Below, in pieces: positions 1-10,652 of a DNA stretch of 54,289 nt. Numbering within the stretch: position 1 is the first letter of the stretch; every line of letters begins with the position of its first letter. The position numbers and the translations under genes were made by a program. The DNA comes from Halopseudomonas aestusnigri. GTDB lineage: Bacteria; Pseudomonadota; Gammaproteobacteria; Pseudomonadales; Pseudomonadaceae. The stretch lies in contig NZ_NBYK01000011.1 of the NCBI RefSeq assembly GCF_002197985.1, positions 56,275 to 110,563 of the forward strand, in the 5' to 3' direction. Below the pieces are notes generated by a model. The model worked only from the letters and a program-made list of their open reading frames with translations. It was not told the DNA's origin and made no database searches.

Positions 1-9
1 TGGGGGCGA

Positions 10-37
10 ATTATAGGCTCTTTTCCTGCATCGTCAA
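10..37 (-). promoter_or_regulatory. sigma70-type promoter reading out of the window
   Basis: On the minus strand a -35 TTGACG and a perfect -10 TATAAT lie 16 bases apart, so transcription would begin within the first few bases and leave the window. The likely target is a gene just outside, possibly another tRNA after tRNA-Ser; that is a guess. A 16-bp perfect palindrome, CTTTTGAATTCAAAAG, sits at 45-60, between tRNA-Ser and this promoter. It has no U-tract on the minus strand, so I do not call it a terminator. Confidence 0.6.
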
Positions 38-92
38 ATATTTTCTTTTGAATTCAAAAGCTAACGTCTGACAAAGCCTGCAATTCATAAAA

Positions 93-183
93 TGGCGGAG
101 AGGGCGGGATTCGAACCCGCGATACCCTTTTGAGGTATACTCCCTTAGCAGGGGAGCGCCTTCGGCCTCTCGGCCACCTCTCC
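93..183 (-). tRNA. tRNA-Ser (GCT)
   Basis: The minus strand folds as a serine tRNA with acceptor stem GGAGAGG/CCTCTCC, discriminator G, encoded CCA, a long class II variable arm, and a T-loop GGTTCGAATCC. The anticodon in the loop CTGCTAA is GCT, reading AGC/AGU serine codons. It lies just downstream of csrA, which is the usual Pseudomonas arrangement. Confidence 0.96.
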
Positions 184-242
184 GAACACGCGGGGAATAT
201 TACCCGCGCGATTTTATTATTGCAACGAAAAACTCAATAAAA

Positions 243-428
243 TTAGTTATTTGGTTCTTCGTCCTTTTCTTTCTGGATGCGCTGGTAAATTTCCTCGCGG
301 TGAACCGCGACTTCTTTGGGCGCATTGACGCCGATACGTACCTGGTTGCCTTTGACACCCAGAACAGTCACGGTCACTTCATCCCCTACCATCAGGGTCT
401 CACCGACCCGTCGAGTCAGAATCAGCAT
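243..428 (-). CDS. csrA: carbon storage regulator CsrA/RsmA
   Basis: This 61-residue protein is full length for CsrA, a dimeric RNA-binding post-transcriptional regulator. CsrA covers GGA motifs in mRNA leaders and controls carbon flow, motility, biofilm and secondary metabolism; in pseudomonads small RNAs of the Rsm type titrate it. The N-terminal [12 protein letters not shown] and the later [19 protein letters not shown] are the family signature, and they include the RNA-contacting Arg of VHREEI. The ATG follows an AAGGAG Shine-Dalgarno at good spacing. It is the last protein gene of the block alaS-lysC-csrA on the same strand, about 160 bases after lysC. Identity is certain; RsmA is the usual Pseudomonas name. 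Confidence 0.97.
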   Translation of the reverse strand: MLILTRRVGETLMVGDEVTVTVLGVKGNQVRIGVNAPKEVAVHREEIYQRIQKEKDEEPNN

Positions 429-589
429 TCCATTTCTCCTTGCTAATGATCAGGACACAGCTCTGCAAAAAACCGGCTAAGAGCCTGACGCAACCCGGAC
501 AGCAGGCAACGCAGGCGGACACGGCAGCCAGAGACCGTGCCCTTGCAGCGGGCCGTATCAGGCAGCCCGCCTATCCTCGGCAATACCTG

Positions 590-1825
590 TCAGGCATCAC
601 TGGAGGCAGGAGCATCCAGCCCGAACGCGGTATGCAGCGAACGAACTGCCAGCTCAAGATACTTCTCATCAATAACGACCGAGACCTTGATCTCGGAGGT
701 CGAAATCATCTGGATGTTGATCCCTTCCTTGGCCAGCGCCTCAAACATGCTGCTGGCGACACCCGCGTGCGAGCGCATGCCGACACCCACGATGGAGACC
801 TTGGCGATCTTGTCATCCGCCGCCACTTCACGTGCGCCGATCTCAGCCGCCACCTGCTTAAGGATAGCTTCTGCCTTACGGAACTCATTGCGATGTACGG
901 TAAACGTAAAGTCCGTGGTGTTATCCATCGACACGTTCTGCACGATCATGTCGACTTCGATATTAGCTGCGCTAACCGGACCGAGGATCTTGAACGCGAC
1001 GCCGGGAGTGTCCGGCACGCCGCGAATGGTCAGCTTGGCTTCGTCACGATTGAACGCAATACCGGAGATGACGGGTTGTTCCATTGATACGTTGTCCTCA
1101 AGGGTAATAAGGGTGCCAGGGCCTTCTTTAAAACTGTGCAGCACTCGAAGCGGCACTGCGTACTTGCCGGCGAACTCGACCGAACGAATCTGCAAAACCT
1201 TCGATCCGAGGCTGGCCATTTCCAGCATTTCTTCAAAGGTAATGCGATCCAGACGCCGGGCGCACTCTACGACCCGCGGATCGGTAGTGTAGACACCATC
1301 TACATCAGTATAGATCTGACACTCATCGGCCTTGAGCGCAGCCGCCAGGGCAACCCCGGTCGTATCGGACCCGCCACGCCCCAATGTGGTAATCGCACCA
1401 GTCTCATCTGCACCCTGGAAACCGGCAACGATGACAACGCGACCTGCAGCCAACTCGGCACGCATGCGTGCATCATCAATCTGCTGGATGCGCGCCTTGC
1501 CGTGTGCACTGTCTGTCAGGATGCGCACCTGCGGGCCAGTCATTGAGACCGCCTCGACACCGATCGCCTTCAGCGCCATGGCCAACAGGCCAATGGTGAC
1601 CTGCTCACCGGTGGACACGATCACGTCCATCTCGCGCGGATCCGGATCAGCCTGAATCTGTTTGGCCAGATCGATCAAACGATTGGTTTCACCGCTCATG
1701 GCGGATACCACCACAACCAGATCGTCGCCACGCTCCTTGAAGCCCTTGATTTTCTCGGCGACCTGCTGGATTCGCTCCACGCTGCCGACCGAGGTACCAC
1801 CAAACTTCTGGACAATAAGCGCCAT
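590..1825 (-). CDS. lysC: aspartate kinase
   Basis: Aspartokinase phosphorylates aspartate in the first step toward lysine, threonine, methionine and diaminopimelate. The product is 411 residues, the normal length of the single-domain pseudomonad enzyme. KFGGTSVGS (residues 7-15) is the nucleotide/aspartate-binding signature, and VSTGEQV and GRGGSDTT follow in the kinase domain. The C-terminal third holds two ACT domains, which are the feedback sites for lysine and threonine. A longer frame continues 16 codons upstream, but the ATG giving MALIVQKFGG fits the family. It lies 71 bases after alaS on the same strand, the conserved Pseudomonas order. Family members often make a second, shorter beta product from an internal start; I could not identify that start here. 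Confidence 0.96.
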   Translation of the reverse strand: MALIVQKFGGTSVGSVERIQQVAEKIKGFKERGDDLVVVVSAMSGETNRLIDLAKQIQADPDPREMDVIVSTGEQVTIGLLAMALKAIGVEAVSMTGPQVRILTDSAHGKARIQQIDDARMRAELAAGRVVIVAGFQGADETGAITTLGRGGSDTTGVALAAALKADECQIYTDVDGVYTTDPRVVECARRLDRITFEEMLEMASLGSKVLQIRSVEFAGKYAVPLRVLHSFKEGPGTLITLEDNVSMEQPVISGIAFNRDEAKLTIRGVPDTPGVAFKILGPVSAANIEVDMIVQNVSMDNTTDFTFTVHRNEFRKAEAILKQVAAEIGAREVAADDKIAKVSIVGVGMRSHAGVASSMFEALAKEGINIQMISTSEIKVSVVIDEKYLELAVRSLHTAFGLDAPASSDA

Positions 1826-1896
1826 TTTGCTACGTCTATCCTCACCCAGAGGCCGGTTCCCCGACCATTGCACCAGCGCTCAGCCGAGCGCTGCCC

Positions 1897-4518
1897 TTAT
1901 TGCTGCCCGACCCAGCTGACGGCGTCGACGAGGGCCTGATCCAGCGCTGCGACATCGGTGCCACCGCCCTGTGCCATGTCCGGACGCCCACCGCCCTTGC
2001 CGCCGACCGCCTGCGCCGTGGTACGAATCCAGTCACCCGCCTTGAGCTGGCTAGCCAGATCCTTGGTTACACCGGCAACCAGTACGACCTTGCCGTCGCT
2101 CTCGCCGCCCAGCAGGATCGCCGCCGAACCGAGCTTGTTCTTCAGCTGATCCACCAGTGCCATCAGACCCTTACCGTCCTGACCGTCAACCCGCTGAACC
2201 AGCACCGTGCGACCGCCAATCTGTTGCGCTGCTGCTGCCAGATCCGAGCCCGCGGCGCTGGCAGCCTTGGCCTTGAGCTGATCAACTTCCTTTTCCAGCT
2301 GGCGACTGCGCTCTACCAGCGCCGCCAGCTTATCGAGCATATTGTCGCGACTGCCCTTCACGGTAGCAGCTGCTTCGCGCAACCGCTCCTCGGTGTCGGC
2401 AATCCAGGCCAGCGCACCGGCGCCAGTCACCGCTTCAATGCGGCGCACGCCAGAGGCAATACCGCTTTCTGCGGTGATCTTGAACAGACCGATATCACCC
2501 GTGCGCGATACGTGAGTGCCACCACACAGCTCGACGGAGAAGCCGTTACCCATGGTCAGTACACGCACCTGGTCACCATACTTCTCGCCAAACAGAGCCA
2601 TCGCGCCCTTGTTTTTGGCCGACTCAATATCAGTGACCTCCACACCAACGACGGAGTTCAGGCGAATCTGCTCGTTGACCCGGTCTTCCAGAGCGCGCAG
2701 CTGCTCGGGCTTGATCGCTTCATAGTGACTGAAGTCGAAGCGCAGGCGCTGACTGTCGACCAGCGACCCTTTCTGCTGAACGTGATCACCCAGCACCTCG
2801 CGCAGCGCAGCATGCAGCAGGTGAGTTGCCGAGTGATTCAGCGCGGTGGCCTGACGCACGCCGGCGTCGACCGTGGCTTGCACCTCTTCGCCGTCACGCA
2901 GAGTGCCTTGCTGAACGATGACATGGTGCAGATGGGCATTACCCGCCTTGGTGGTATCTGACACTTCGGCGCGCAGGCCGGAGGCCGACAGATAACCGGT
3001 GTCACCAACCTGGCCACCGGATTCGGCGTAGAACGGGGTCTGATTCAGCACGACCACACCGTTATCGCCTTCGTTCAGCACCTCGACCGGCTCACCGTCA
3101 CGGAACAGCGCAACGACTGTACCCTGCCCGTCGGTACCTTCGTAGCCCTGGAAACGGGTTTCGATATCCACCTTGACCAGGGCGTTGTAATCCAGCCCGA
3201 ACTGACTGGCGGAACGCGCGCGCTCGCGCTGCGCTTCCATCGCTGCCTCAAAGCCAGCCTCATCGATGGTCAGATCGCGCTCACGGGCGATATCACCGGT
3301 CAGGTCAACCGGAAAGCCGTAGGTGTCGTACAGTTTGAACACAACATCGCCAGGGATTTCGCTGCCTTTCAGCTCGGCCAGATCCTGCTCGAGGATGCGC
3401 AGGCCCTGATCCAGAGTCTTGGCGAACTGTTCCTCCTCGGTCTTGAGCACCCGTTCGATATGCGCCTGCTGGGTCTTGAGCTCAGGGAAAGCCTCACCCA
3501 TCTCGGCAACCAGCGCCGCAACGATCTTGTGGAAGAACACGCCCTTGGCGCCCAGCTTGTTGCCGTGACGGCAGGCGCGACGGATGATGCGGCGCAGCAC
3601 ATAGCCACGACCTTCGTTGGACGGCAGTACGCCGTCGGCAATCAAAAAGCTGCAGGAACGAATATGGTCTGCCACTACTTTCAGTGACGCGGCATTATCC
3701 TGCGGGCAGCCGATAGCTTCGGCAGCAGCAGCCAGCAGGTTCTGGAACAGATCAATCTCGTAGTTGGCATGCACGTGCTGCATGACCGCGCTGATACGCT
3801 CCAGCCCCATGCCGGTGTCAACGCTCGGCGCCGGCAGCGGATGCAACTCACCGTCGGCGGTGCGATTGAACTGCATGAAGACGTTGTTCCAGATTTCGAT
3901 ATAACGGTCACCGTCCTCTTCCGGCGAGCCCGGCGGGCCACCCCAGATATCGGCGCCATGGTCGTAGAAAATCTCTGTGCAGGGACCGCAGGGTCCGGTA
4001 TCACCCATCGCCCAGAAGTTGTCGGACGCATAGGGCGCGCCCTTGTTGTCACCAATACGCACCATGCGCTCGGCCGGCACGCCAACTTCCTTTGTCCAGA
4101 TATCGTAGGCTTCGTCATCGCTGGCGTAGACCGTGACCCAGAGCTTTTCCTGGGGCAGGTTCAGCCACTTGTCCGAGGTCAGAAACTCCCAGGCGTAATG
4201 AATGGCGTCACGCTTGAAGTAATCGCCAAAGCTGAAGTTACCGAGCATCTCAAAGAACGTGTGGTGACGCGCGGTATAGCCGACGTTCTCCAGGTCATTG
4301 TGCTTGCCGCCTGCACGCACACACTTCTGGCTGCTCGTGGCGCGGGTGTAGGCGCGCTTCTCAAGCCCGAGGAAGCAGTCCTTGAACTGATTCATGCCGG
4401 CGTTAGTGAACAGCAGCGTGGGATCGTTTGCCGGGATCAGCGAGCTGGAGGCAACGCGGGTGTGGCCCTTTTCTTCAAAGAAACGGAGGAAGGATTCACG
4501 GATGTCTGCGCTTTTCAT
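1897..4518 (-). CDS. alaS: alanine--tRNA ligase
   Basis: Alanyl-tRNA synthetase charges tRNA-Ala and edits mischarged serine and glycine. At 873 residues it matches the full-length bacterial class II enzyme. The aminoacylation domain begins [19 protein letters not shown]. The editing-domain zinc ligands are the HSATH pair (His562, His566) and the C-terminal CGGTH motif (Cys665, His669). The tail is the coiled-coil oligomerisation and C-Ala region, ending in the [15 protein letters not shown] stretch. The open frame runs 34 codons further upstream, but the ATG of MKSAD is the family start and is preceded by an AAGGGA element. Transcription probably starts about 100 bases upstream at the TATAAT noted separately. 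Confidence 0.97.
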   Translation of the reverse strand: MKSADIRESFLRFFEEKGHTRVASSSLIPANDPTLLFTNAGMNQFKDCFLGLEKRAYTRATSSQKCVRAGGKHNDLENVGYTARHHTFFEMLGNFSFGDYFKRDAIHYAWEFLTSDKWLNLPQEKLWVTVYASDDEAYDIWTKEVGVPAERMVRIGDNKGAPYASDNFWAMGDTGPCGPCTEIFYDHGADIWGGPPGSPEEDGDRYIEIWNNVFMQFNRTADGELHPLPAPSVDTGMGLERISAVMQHVHANYEIDLFQNLLAAAAEAIGCPQDNAASLKVVADHIRSCSFLIADGVLPSNEGRGYVLRRIIRRACRHGNKLGAKGVFFHKIVAALVAEMGEAFPELKTQQAHIERVLKTEEEQFAKTLDQGLRILEQDLAELKGSEIPGDVVFKLYDTYGFPVDLTGDIARERDLTIDEAGFEAAMEAQRERARSASQFGLDYNALVKVDIETRFQGYEGTDGQGTVVALFRDGEPVEVLNEGDNGVVVLNQTPFYAESGGQVGDTGYLSASGLRAEVSDTTKAGNAHLHHVIVQQGTLRDGEEVQATVDAGVRQATALNHSATHLLHAALREVLGDHVQQKGSLVDSQRLRFDFSHYEAIKPEQLRALEDRVNEQIRLNSVVGVEVTDIESAKNKGAMALFGEKYGDQVRVLTMGNGFSVELCGGTHVSRTGDIGLFKITAESGIASGVRRIEAVTGAGALAWIADTEERLREAAATVKGSRDNMLDKLAALVERSRQLEKEVDQLKAKAASAAGSDLAAAAQQIGGRTVLVQRVDGQDGKGLMALVDQLKNKLGSAAILLGGESDGKVVLVAGVTKDLASQLKAGDWIRTTAQAVGGKGGGRPDMAQGGGTDVAALDQALVDAVSWVGQQ

Positions 4519-4628
4519 AATTCCCTTACCAGAGACGGGTCGGCCAGCTGAACGTCGGAAGCATGTCGCGATCTGCGCCGCGTGGAGAGGTTGCCCCGAA
4601 AAGAGCGCGCAATCTGGCAAAGAGCCGC

Positions 4629-4634
4629 ATTATA
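4629..4634 (-). promoter_or_regulatory. candidate -10 element of alaS
   Basis: A perfect TATAAT on the minus strand sits in the gap between aruG and alaS, with TSS expected about 105 bases before the alaS ATG. No good -35 hexamer is present at 16-18 bases, so strength or activator dependence is unknown. The rest of this 240-base gap holds a short CTATGG-CAA-CCATAG hairpin at 4680-4694 and no gene. Confidence 0.5.
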
Positions 4635-4758
4635 TAGGCATCAGAGCGCACTATGCATTAACTGCTCCGTTGATATTCACTATGGCAACCATAGATTTTG
4701 ACCCGCCGCAGAGCCAGCCAGTTCAACAACGGAGCGTGACGGGTAAGCCGGCGCCAGC

Positions 4759-5769
4759 TCAGCCTGTCAGCGAAACCGCTCTGACCAGCGTGCCTGCACG
4801 CAGTTTGAGTCGCTCTGCGGACTCGGCAGCAACCACCAGCGTTCCGGCTGCTACCCTGGCTGGCGCGGAAATCATGCGGCAGTTTTCCCGGCCGCGATTG
4901 GAAACAAGATAGGGTTGCGCCTCATCTCCCGGCGTACCGATCGCCAACAGCAGAGTGCGGCTGTCACGGATCGCACGAATCTGGCCGCGCTGTGCTTCCA
5001 GCGTAGCGCCACCGTCAAAAATGTCGATGTAGCCCTGATAGCGCATGCCCTCTTCTTCCAGCACCAGCCGACCAGCCTCCGAATCAGGATGCACCTGGCC
5101 AATCGCATCACGGGCAGCCTGACTGAGAAAGCAGGCGTAGAGCGGAAACTTGGGCATCATTTCAGCAATAAACGCCTTGTTGCCGATACCGGTCAGGTAG
5201 TCGGCACGGGCAAAATCCATCCGGAAGAAATGCTGCCCCAGGCTGTCCCAGAAGGGTGATCGCTCATCGGCGTCGGAAACGCCGCGCATCTCGACTACCA
5301 CGCGCTCGGAGAACTCCTGTGGTGCATCTGCCATAAACATGAAGCGCGCTTTGGATAACAGCCGCGGGAAGTCACCGCAGCGAAATTCCGGCACCAGAAA
5401 GTAAGAGCACAGCGCAGTCGCGCCGGTCAGGTCATTGACCAGGAACAGCGTCGGATGCTGCCGATACACACCCAACTCGCTGCTGGCTGCGACAGTCAAC
5501 CCCATCCGGTAGCTGTACCAAGGCTCACGCAGACCGGCCGCGCCCAGCATGCCACTGGAGCCGACAATACGGCCGTCCGGGCCTTCCATGACCAGCAGAT
5601 AATCGGCATCAGCCTGCATCGCGGCACCGGCGAAACTGCGCTCGATCTGAAGCAGCCGCTCATGCAGCTTTTCTTCGCTGGCAGGCAGAGAGGTCAGGCC
5701 GCCTCCAGCACTGGTTGCCAGCGCTACAAGGCCTTCAAGATCCTGCTGACAGGCTGCTCTTACCAGCAT
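4759..5769 (-). CDS. aruG: arginine N-succinyltransferase, beta subunit
   Basis: This is the second of two homologous arginine/ornithine succinyltransferase subunits. In pseudomonads AruF and AruG form the heteromeric enzyme that transfers succinyl from succinyl-CoA to arginine, the first step of the AST catabolic pathway. The 336 residues have the family layout: an N-terminal GNAT-like start (MLVRAACQQDLEGLVALA), the block SYFLVPEFRCGDFPRLLSKARFMF cut by family-conserved spacing, PFWDSLGQHFF, and the DIFDGGATLEAQ motif. Its ATG lies one base after the aruF stop codon, so translation is probably coupled. In P. aeruginosa aruD, aruB and aruE follow; here the next gene is alaS. The assignment beta rather than alpha rests on gene order. 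Confidence 0.92.
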   Translation of the reverse strand: MLVRAACQQDLEGLVALATSAGGGLTSLPASEEKLHERLLQIERSFAGAAMQADADYLLVMEGPDGRIVGSSGMLGAAGLREPWYSYRMGLTVAASSELGVYRQHPTLFLVNDLTGATALCSYFLVPEFRCGDFPRLLSKARFMFMADAPQEFSERVVVEMRGVSDADERSPFWDSLGQHFFRMDFARADYLTGIGNKAFIAEMMPKFPLYACFLSQAARDAIGQVHPDSEAGRLVLEEEGMRYQGYIDIFDGGATLEAQRGQIRAIRDSRTLLLAIGTPGDEAQPYLVSNRGRENCRMISAPARVAAGTLVVAAESAERLKLRAGTLVRAVSLTG

Positions 5770-5770
5770 T

Positions 5771-6790
5771 TCAACCTCCCCTGACCAGGCGCAGCTGATC
5801 GCCAGCGGCCACCTTGAGTGCCTGCGCCGTCAATGCAGACAGAACAACCGGCGCGCCCGGCTGCCAATCCATATGCAGGGCGCAGGCACGAAAATCACCT
5901 ACTCTGGTATTGGCAACCAGCCACAAGGTGTCGCCTTCTTGCGGCTCACCAAGCTCAACGACCGCCAGCTCGCTGTGACGCACGGTCTTGAGCAATGCCG
6001 TCTTTGCATGAACCACGGGGCCGCCATCGAAGATGTCAACGTAGTTGTCGGTCTCGAAACCTTCGTCCATGAGGATGTCGAACACATCCTGAACGGATGG
6101 ATTCACCTGCCCTATCACTTCCTGCGCCTCGTCCGACAGCATGGGCACATAGATCGGATAGCCCGGCATCAGCTCCGCCAGATAACCCCGCCCGCGCTCG
6201 CTGCCGATGCGCTCGGCCTCGGTATAGCTGACAGCAAAGAAGTGGCGGCCGACAGCGTCCCAGAACGGCGCGTGCCCCTGCTCATCACTGATACCAACCA
6301 CCTCTACCGAGGTCGACTCGGCAAACCGTTGCGGATGACTGGCCATAAACAGCAGGCGCCCGCGCGCATTGAGCTCCATCACGTCGGGCTGATGGTATTC
6401 GTCAGACAGGTGATACCCCACCAGCAGGCTGTGACCGGTCAGGTCATGGCAGAGCGACAAAACATGGATGCGGTTGTGCAGCCCCAGCTCGCGCGAGGCA
6501 TGCACAAACATTTCGTTGCGAAAGGTATAAAACGGTGACCGGAAGCCGGACGCGGCAATAATGCCGCTGCACCCGGCCAACACACCGGTTTCGGTGTCTT
6601 CAAGCACGAAGAAGTAGCGCTCCTCGCCGCTGAAGACAACCCCCTCGGCCATGGATGCTTCGGATGCGCCAAGGATTTCCGCCAGTCGCTCGCGACTGGC
6701 CGGCAGCGCGCTTACCCCAACCGGGCTGGCCGCCGCCAGGCGTTCAATCTGAGGCAGGTCCGCAGCCCTGCCCAAGCGCAGCATCAGCAT
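5771..6790 (-). CDS. aruF: arginine N-succinyltransferase, alpha subunit
   Basis: The 339-residue partner of AruG shares the same fold blocks: FRNEMFVHASRELGLHNR, PFWDAVGRHFF and YVDIFDGGPVVHA. Known members catalyse succinyl-CoA plus arginine to N2-succinylarginine in the cytosol. The ATG is preceded by a strong GGGAGG at about 8 bases, and a second in-frame ATG two codons on is possible. It lies 18 bases after aruC, so aruC-aruF-aruG form one transcription unit. The pairing of two diverged copies is typical of pseudomonads, whereas enterics have a single AstA. Confidence 0.92.
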   Translation of the reverse strand: MLMLRLGRAADLPQIERLAAASPVGVSALPASRERLAEILGASEASMAEGVVFSGEERYFFVLEDTETGVLAGCSGIIAASGFRSPFYTFRNEMFVHASRELGLHNRIHVLSLCHDLTGHSLLVGYHLSDEYHQPDVMELNARGRLLFMASHPQRFAESTSVEVVGISDEQGHAPFWDAVGRHFFAVSYTEAERIGSERGRGYLAELMPGYPIYVPMLSDEAQEVIGQVNPSVQDVFDILMDEGFETDNYVDIFDGGPVVHAKTALLKTVRHSELAVVELGEPQEGDTLWLVANTRVGDFRACALHMDWQPGAPVVLSALTAQALKVAAGDQLRLVRGG

Positions 6791-6808
6791 CCACTTACCT
6801 CCCGAGGT

Positions 6809-8086
<1,278 letters not shown>

Positions 8087-9079
8087 TCAGTTGTCTTTGG
8101 CTGTACCCTCAGCGGCCTGCTGCGCGCGCCGCTGGTTGCGATCTTCCCGCGGTGTGACGCCGAAACAATTACGATAGGCACTGGAAAAATGCGGCCCGGA
8201 CGAAAAGCCGCAGGACAACCCTATCTGAATGATGGATTTGCTGGTCTGCAGCAACATCTGACGCGCCCGGTTCAGGCGCAGCTCAAGGTAATACTGCGAC
8301 GGTACGCTATTAAGATACTGCTTGAAAATTCGCTCCAGCTGGCGGCGTGATACGCAGACGTGACGCGCAATCTCGTCGGTCGTGAGCGGCTCCTCAATAT
8401 TCGATTCCATCAGGATCACGGCTTGCGTCAGCTTCGGATGGCTGCTGCCCAGCCTATTGCGCAGCGGCATGCGCTGACGCTCGCTGCCATCGCGCATCCG
8501 CTCGATTACCAGGTCCTCCGCAATCAGCGCTGCCAGATCCTGCCCCTGCTCCTGCGCGACAATGGCCAACAGAAGATCGGTGCTGGCCTGCCCGCCGCTG
8601 CTGGAGCACACCTGAGCGTCACGCGTAAACAACTGGGTGACTGCCTCAACCGCGGGGAAACGCTCACGAAACTCGTCAACCATTCGCCAATGAACCGCGC
8701 ATTGCCCGCCGTCGAGCAACCCGCAGGCGGCAAGCGCCGCAACACCGCCCTCCAGACCGCCGATAAGCACACCCTCGGACTGCCATTGCTGCAGCCGTGA
8801 CGCCAGCCAGTCGGGCAACTGATCGGACGCCGACAGATGTTCAGCCACCAGCCACAGCTGGGCGAAGCCGGGTGCACACTGGTCAAGGGGAGAGGGCTGG
8901 AGCAGCAGACCATCTGCAGCGCGCATTGACTGTTCATCCAGCGTGCAGCATTCAATCTGGTAGCACAGTTCCTCAGCCATACGATTGGCCGACAGCAGGA
9001 CCGACAGTGCCGGCATCAGACAGCCGGGGTGGGTGCCGGGCAGGAGCACGAAGACAACCCGGCGCAGCTCAGTGGCCAT
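8087..9079 (-). CDS. argR: AraC-family arginine-responsive regulator ArgR
   Basis: This is a 330-residue transcription factor with an N-terminal DJ-1/PfpI-like glutamine-amidotransferase-fold sensor domain (about residues 8-190) and a C-terminal AraC double helix-turn-helix (about 225-320; VSRRQLERIFKQYL and CGFSSGPHFSSAYR). Length and layout match Pseudomonas ArgR, which activates the aru and aot genes in response to arginine; it is unrelated to enterobacterial ArgR. Its position directly upstream of aruC supports the assignment. In P. aeruginosa it ends the aotJQMOP transport operon, but no transport gene precedes it here. The related regulators CdhR and GbdR share the fold, so the specific name depends on context. 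Confidence 0.85.
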   Translation of the reverse strand: MATELRRVVFVLLPGTHPGCLMPALSVLLSANRMAEELCYQIECCTLDEQSMRAADGLLLQPSPLDQCAPGFAQLWLVAEHLSASDQLPDWLASRLQQWQSEGVLIGGLEGGVAALAACGLLDGGQCAVHWRMVDEFRERFPAVEAVTQLFTRDAQVCSSSGGQASTDLLLAIVAQEQGQDLAALIAEDLVIERMRDGSERQRMPLRNRLGSSHPKLTQAVILMESNIEEPLTTDEIARHVCVSRRQLERIFKQYLNSVPSQYYLELRLNRARQMLLQTSKSIIQIGLSCGFSSGPHFSSAYRNCFGVTPREDRNQRRAQQAAEGTAKDN

Positions 9080-9205
9080 GATTACCCATCTCGTGCAGCA
9101 GCTCGCTCAGAAGCGTCACCGGACGTATTCCGTCTCAACATTAAAACCCGCATTGTGCCACAAGGGCTTGTGCCGCACACCGTAACAGTAGCGTTAAATC
9201 TGCAA

Positions 9206-9242
9206 CAAAAAAGGCGCCTGTCCCGAAGGGCAGGCGCCTTTT
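9206..9242 (-). terminator. intrinsic terminator after the thiolase gene
   Basis: A perfect 10-bp stem AAGGCGCCTG/CAGGCGCCTT with a 10-base loop is followed on the minus strand by TTTTTTG. It lies about 30 bases after the thiolase stop codon and separates it from argR. Confidence 0.88.
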
Positions 9243-9272
9243 CCCGCAGGGCCGCTTGCGCGGCCACGCAGA

Positions 9273-10460
9273 TCAGCCGCGATAGGCTTCGAACAGGCCG
9301 GTTGCACCCATGCCACCGCCAACACACATGGTGACGACGCCATAGCGCTTGCCGCGACGCTGCAGTTCGCGAACCAGATGGCCGACCTGACGGGAGCCGG
9401 TCATGCCGAACGGGTGGCCGATGGAGATGGAGCCGCCGTTGACGTTGTACTTCTCGTTGTCGATCTTCAGGAAGTCACGGGCGTACAGGCACTGGGAAGC
9501 GAAGGCTTCGTTCAGCTCCCACAGATCGATATCGTCAACAGTCAGGCCACGGGCTTTCAGCAGCTTGGGTACCGAGTAGACCGGGCCGATGCCCATTTCG
9601 TCAGGCTCGCAACCGGCAACGGTGAAGCCACGGAAGTAAGCCAGCGGCTTCAGGCCCAGTTCGAGCGCCTTGTCCAGGCTCATGACCAGCGTCATGGATG
9701 CACCGTCGGACAGCTGCGAAGCGTTACCGGCAGTCACGGAACCGTCTTCGGCGAAGACCGGCTTCAGGCTGTTCAGGCCTTCGATGGTCGTGTCCGGGCG
9801 ATTGCACTCGTCGGCATCAACAACGCCATCAACGATGCTGATTTCACCGGTGGCCTTGTCCTGAACCTGATATTTGACCGCCATAGGTACGATTTCGTCG
9901 TCGAACAGACCTTCAGCCTGGGCACGGGCAGTACGCTGCTGGCTCTGCAGAGCGTAGGCGTCCTGCTGCTCGCGGGTCACGTTGTAGCGGCGCGCAACGA
10001 TCTCGGCGGTCTGACCCATCGGGTAGTAGATGCCCGGGAAGTCTTTTTCCAGAATCGGGTTCACGAAGTGATCGGTATTGCGGCTCTTGGCGGTCAGGGT
10101 GATGGACTCAACACCACCGGCAACGATGGCATCGGAGCAGCCCGATGCGACCTGGTTGGCCGCAATGGCGATAGCCTGCAGGCCGGAAGAGCAATAGCGG
10201 TTCAGGGTCATACCGGCAACGTCGATACCCATCTTGGACAGAACAGCGACGTTACGACCGATGTTGTGGCCCTGAGCACCTTCGTTGGAGCCTGCACCAA
10301 CAATGCAGTCATCGATCATCTTCGGATCAACACCAGTGCGCTCCAGCAGGGCATTGACACAGTGGGCAGCCATGTCATCCGGGCGGGTCATGTTGAATTT
10401 GCCACGGAAGGACTTGGCCAGGCCAGTTCGTACACTGTCGACGATTACGACTTCACGCAT
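9273..10460 (-). CDS. acetyl-CoA C-acyltransferase (thiolase)
   Basis: Thiolases cleave or condense acyl-CoA at the beta-keto position. The 395-residue protein carries the acyl-enzyme cysteine in NRYCSSGLQ (Cys90), the SIGHPFGMTGSR histidine motif, and the C-terminal CVGGGMGATG cysteine motif, so it should be active. The start MREVVIVDSVRTG is standard; the frame stays open upstream but without homology. The next gene upstream on the same strand is a short-chain dehydrogenase, 192 bases away, so a shared lipid or polyhydroxyalkanoate role is possible. Degradative (FadA-like) and biosynthetic (PhaA-like) roles cannot be separated from sequence alone; no fadB is adjacent. Confidence 0.92.
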   Translation of the reverse strand: MREVVIVDSVRTGLAKSFRGKFNMTRPDDMAAHCVNALLERTGVDPKMIDDCIVGAGSNEGAQGHNIGRNVAVLSKMGIDVAGMTLNRYCSSGLQAIAIAANQVASGCSDAIVAGGVESITLTAKSRNTDHFVNPILEKDFPGIYYPMGQTAEIVARRYNVTREQQDAYALQSQQRTARAQAEGLFDDEIVPMAVKYQVQDKATGEISIVDGVVDADECNRPDTTIEGLNSLKPVFAEDGSVTAGNASQLSDGASMTLVMSLDKALELGLKPLAYFRGFTVAGCEPDEMGIGPVYSVPKLLKARGLTVDDIDLWELNEAFASQCLYARDFLKIDNEKYNVNGGSISIGHPFGMTGSRQVGHLVRELQRRGKRYGVVTMCVGGGMGATGLFEAYRG

Positions 10461-10652
10461 TGCGATACCCTCATTTCTTGCCGATGGATTGGGACGACCC
10501 AGCCGTCCGGAGGACGACAAGAATAAAGGCGTCACGACGCAGGGTAAACACAATAGGCAGGCGTGATAAAACGCTATTTGGCAGCGAACACCCGTCAGCA
10601 GCCGGCGATCAGACGCCATACTGCTGACAGATGCCACATTGCAGGGCGCGAA

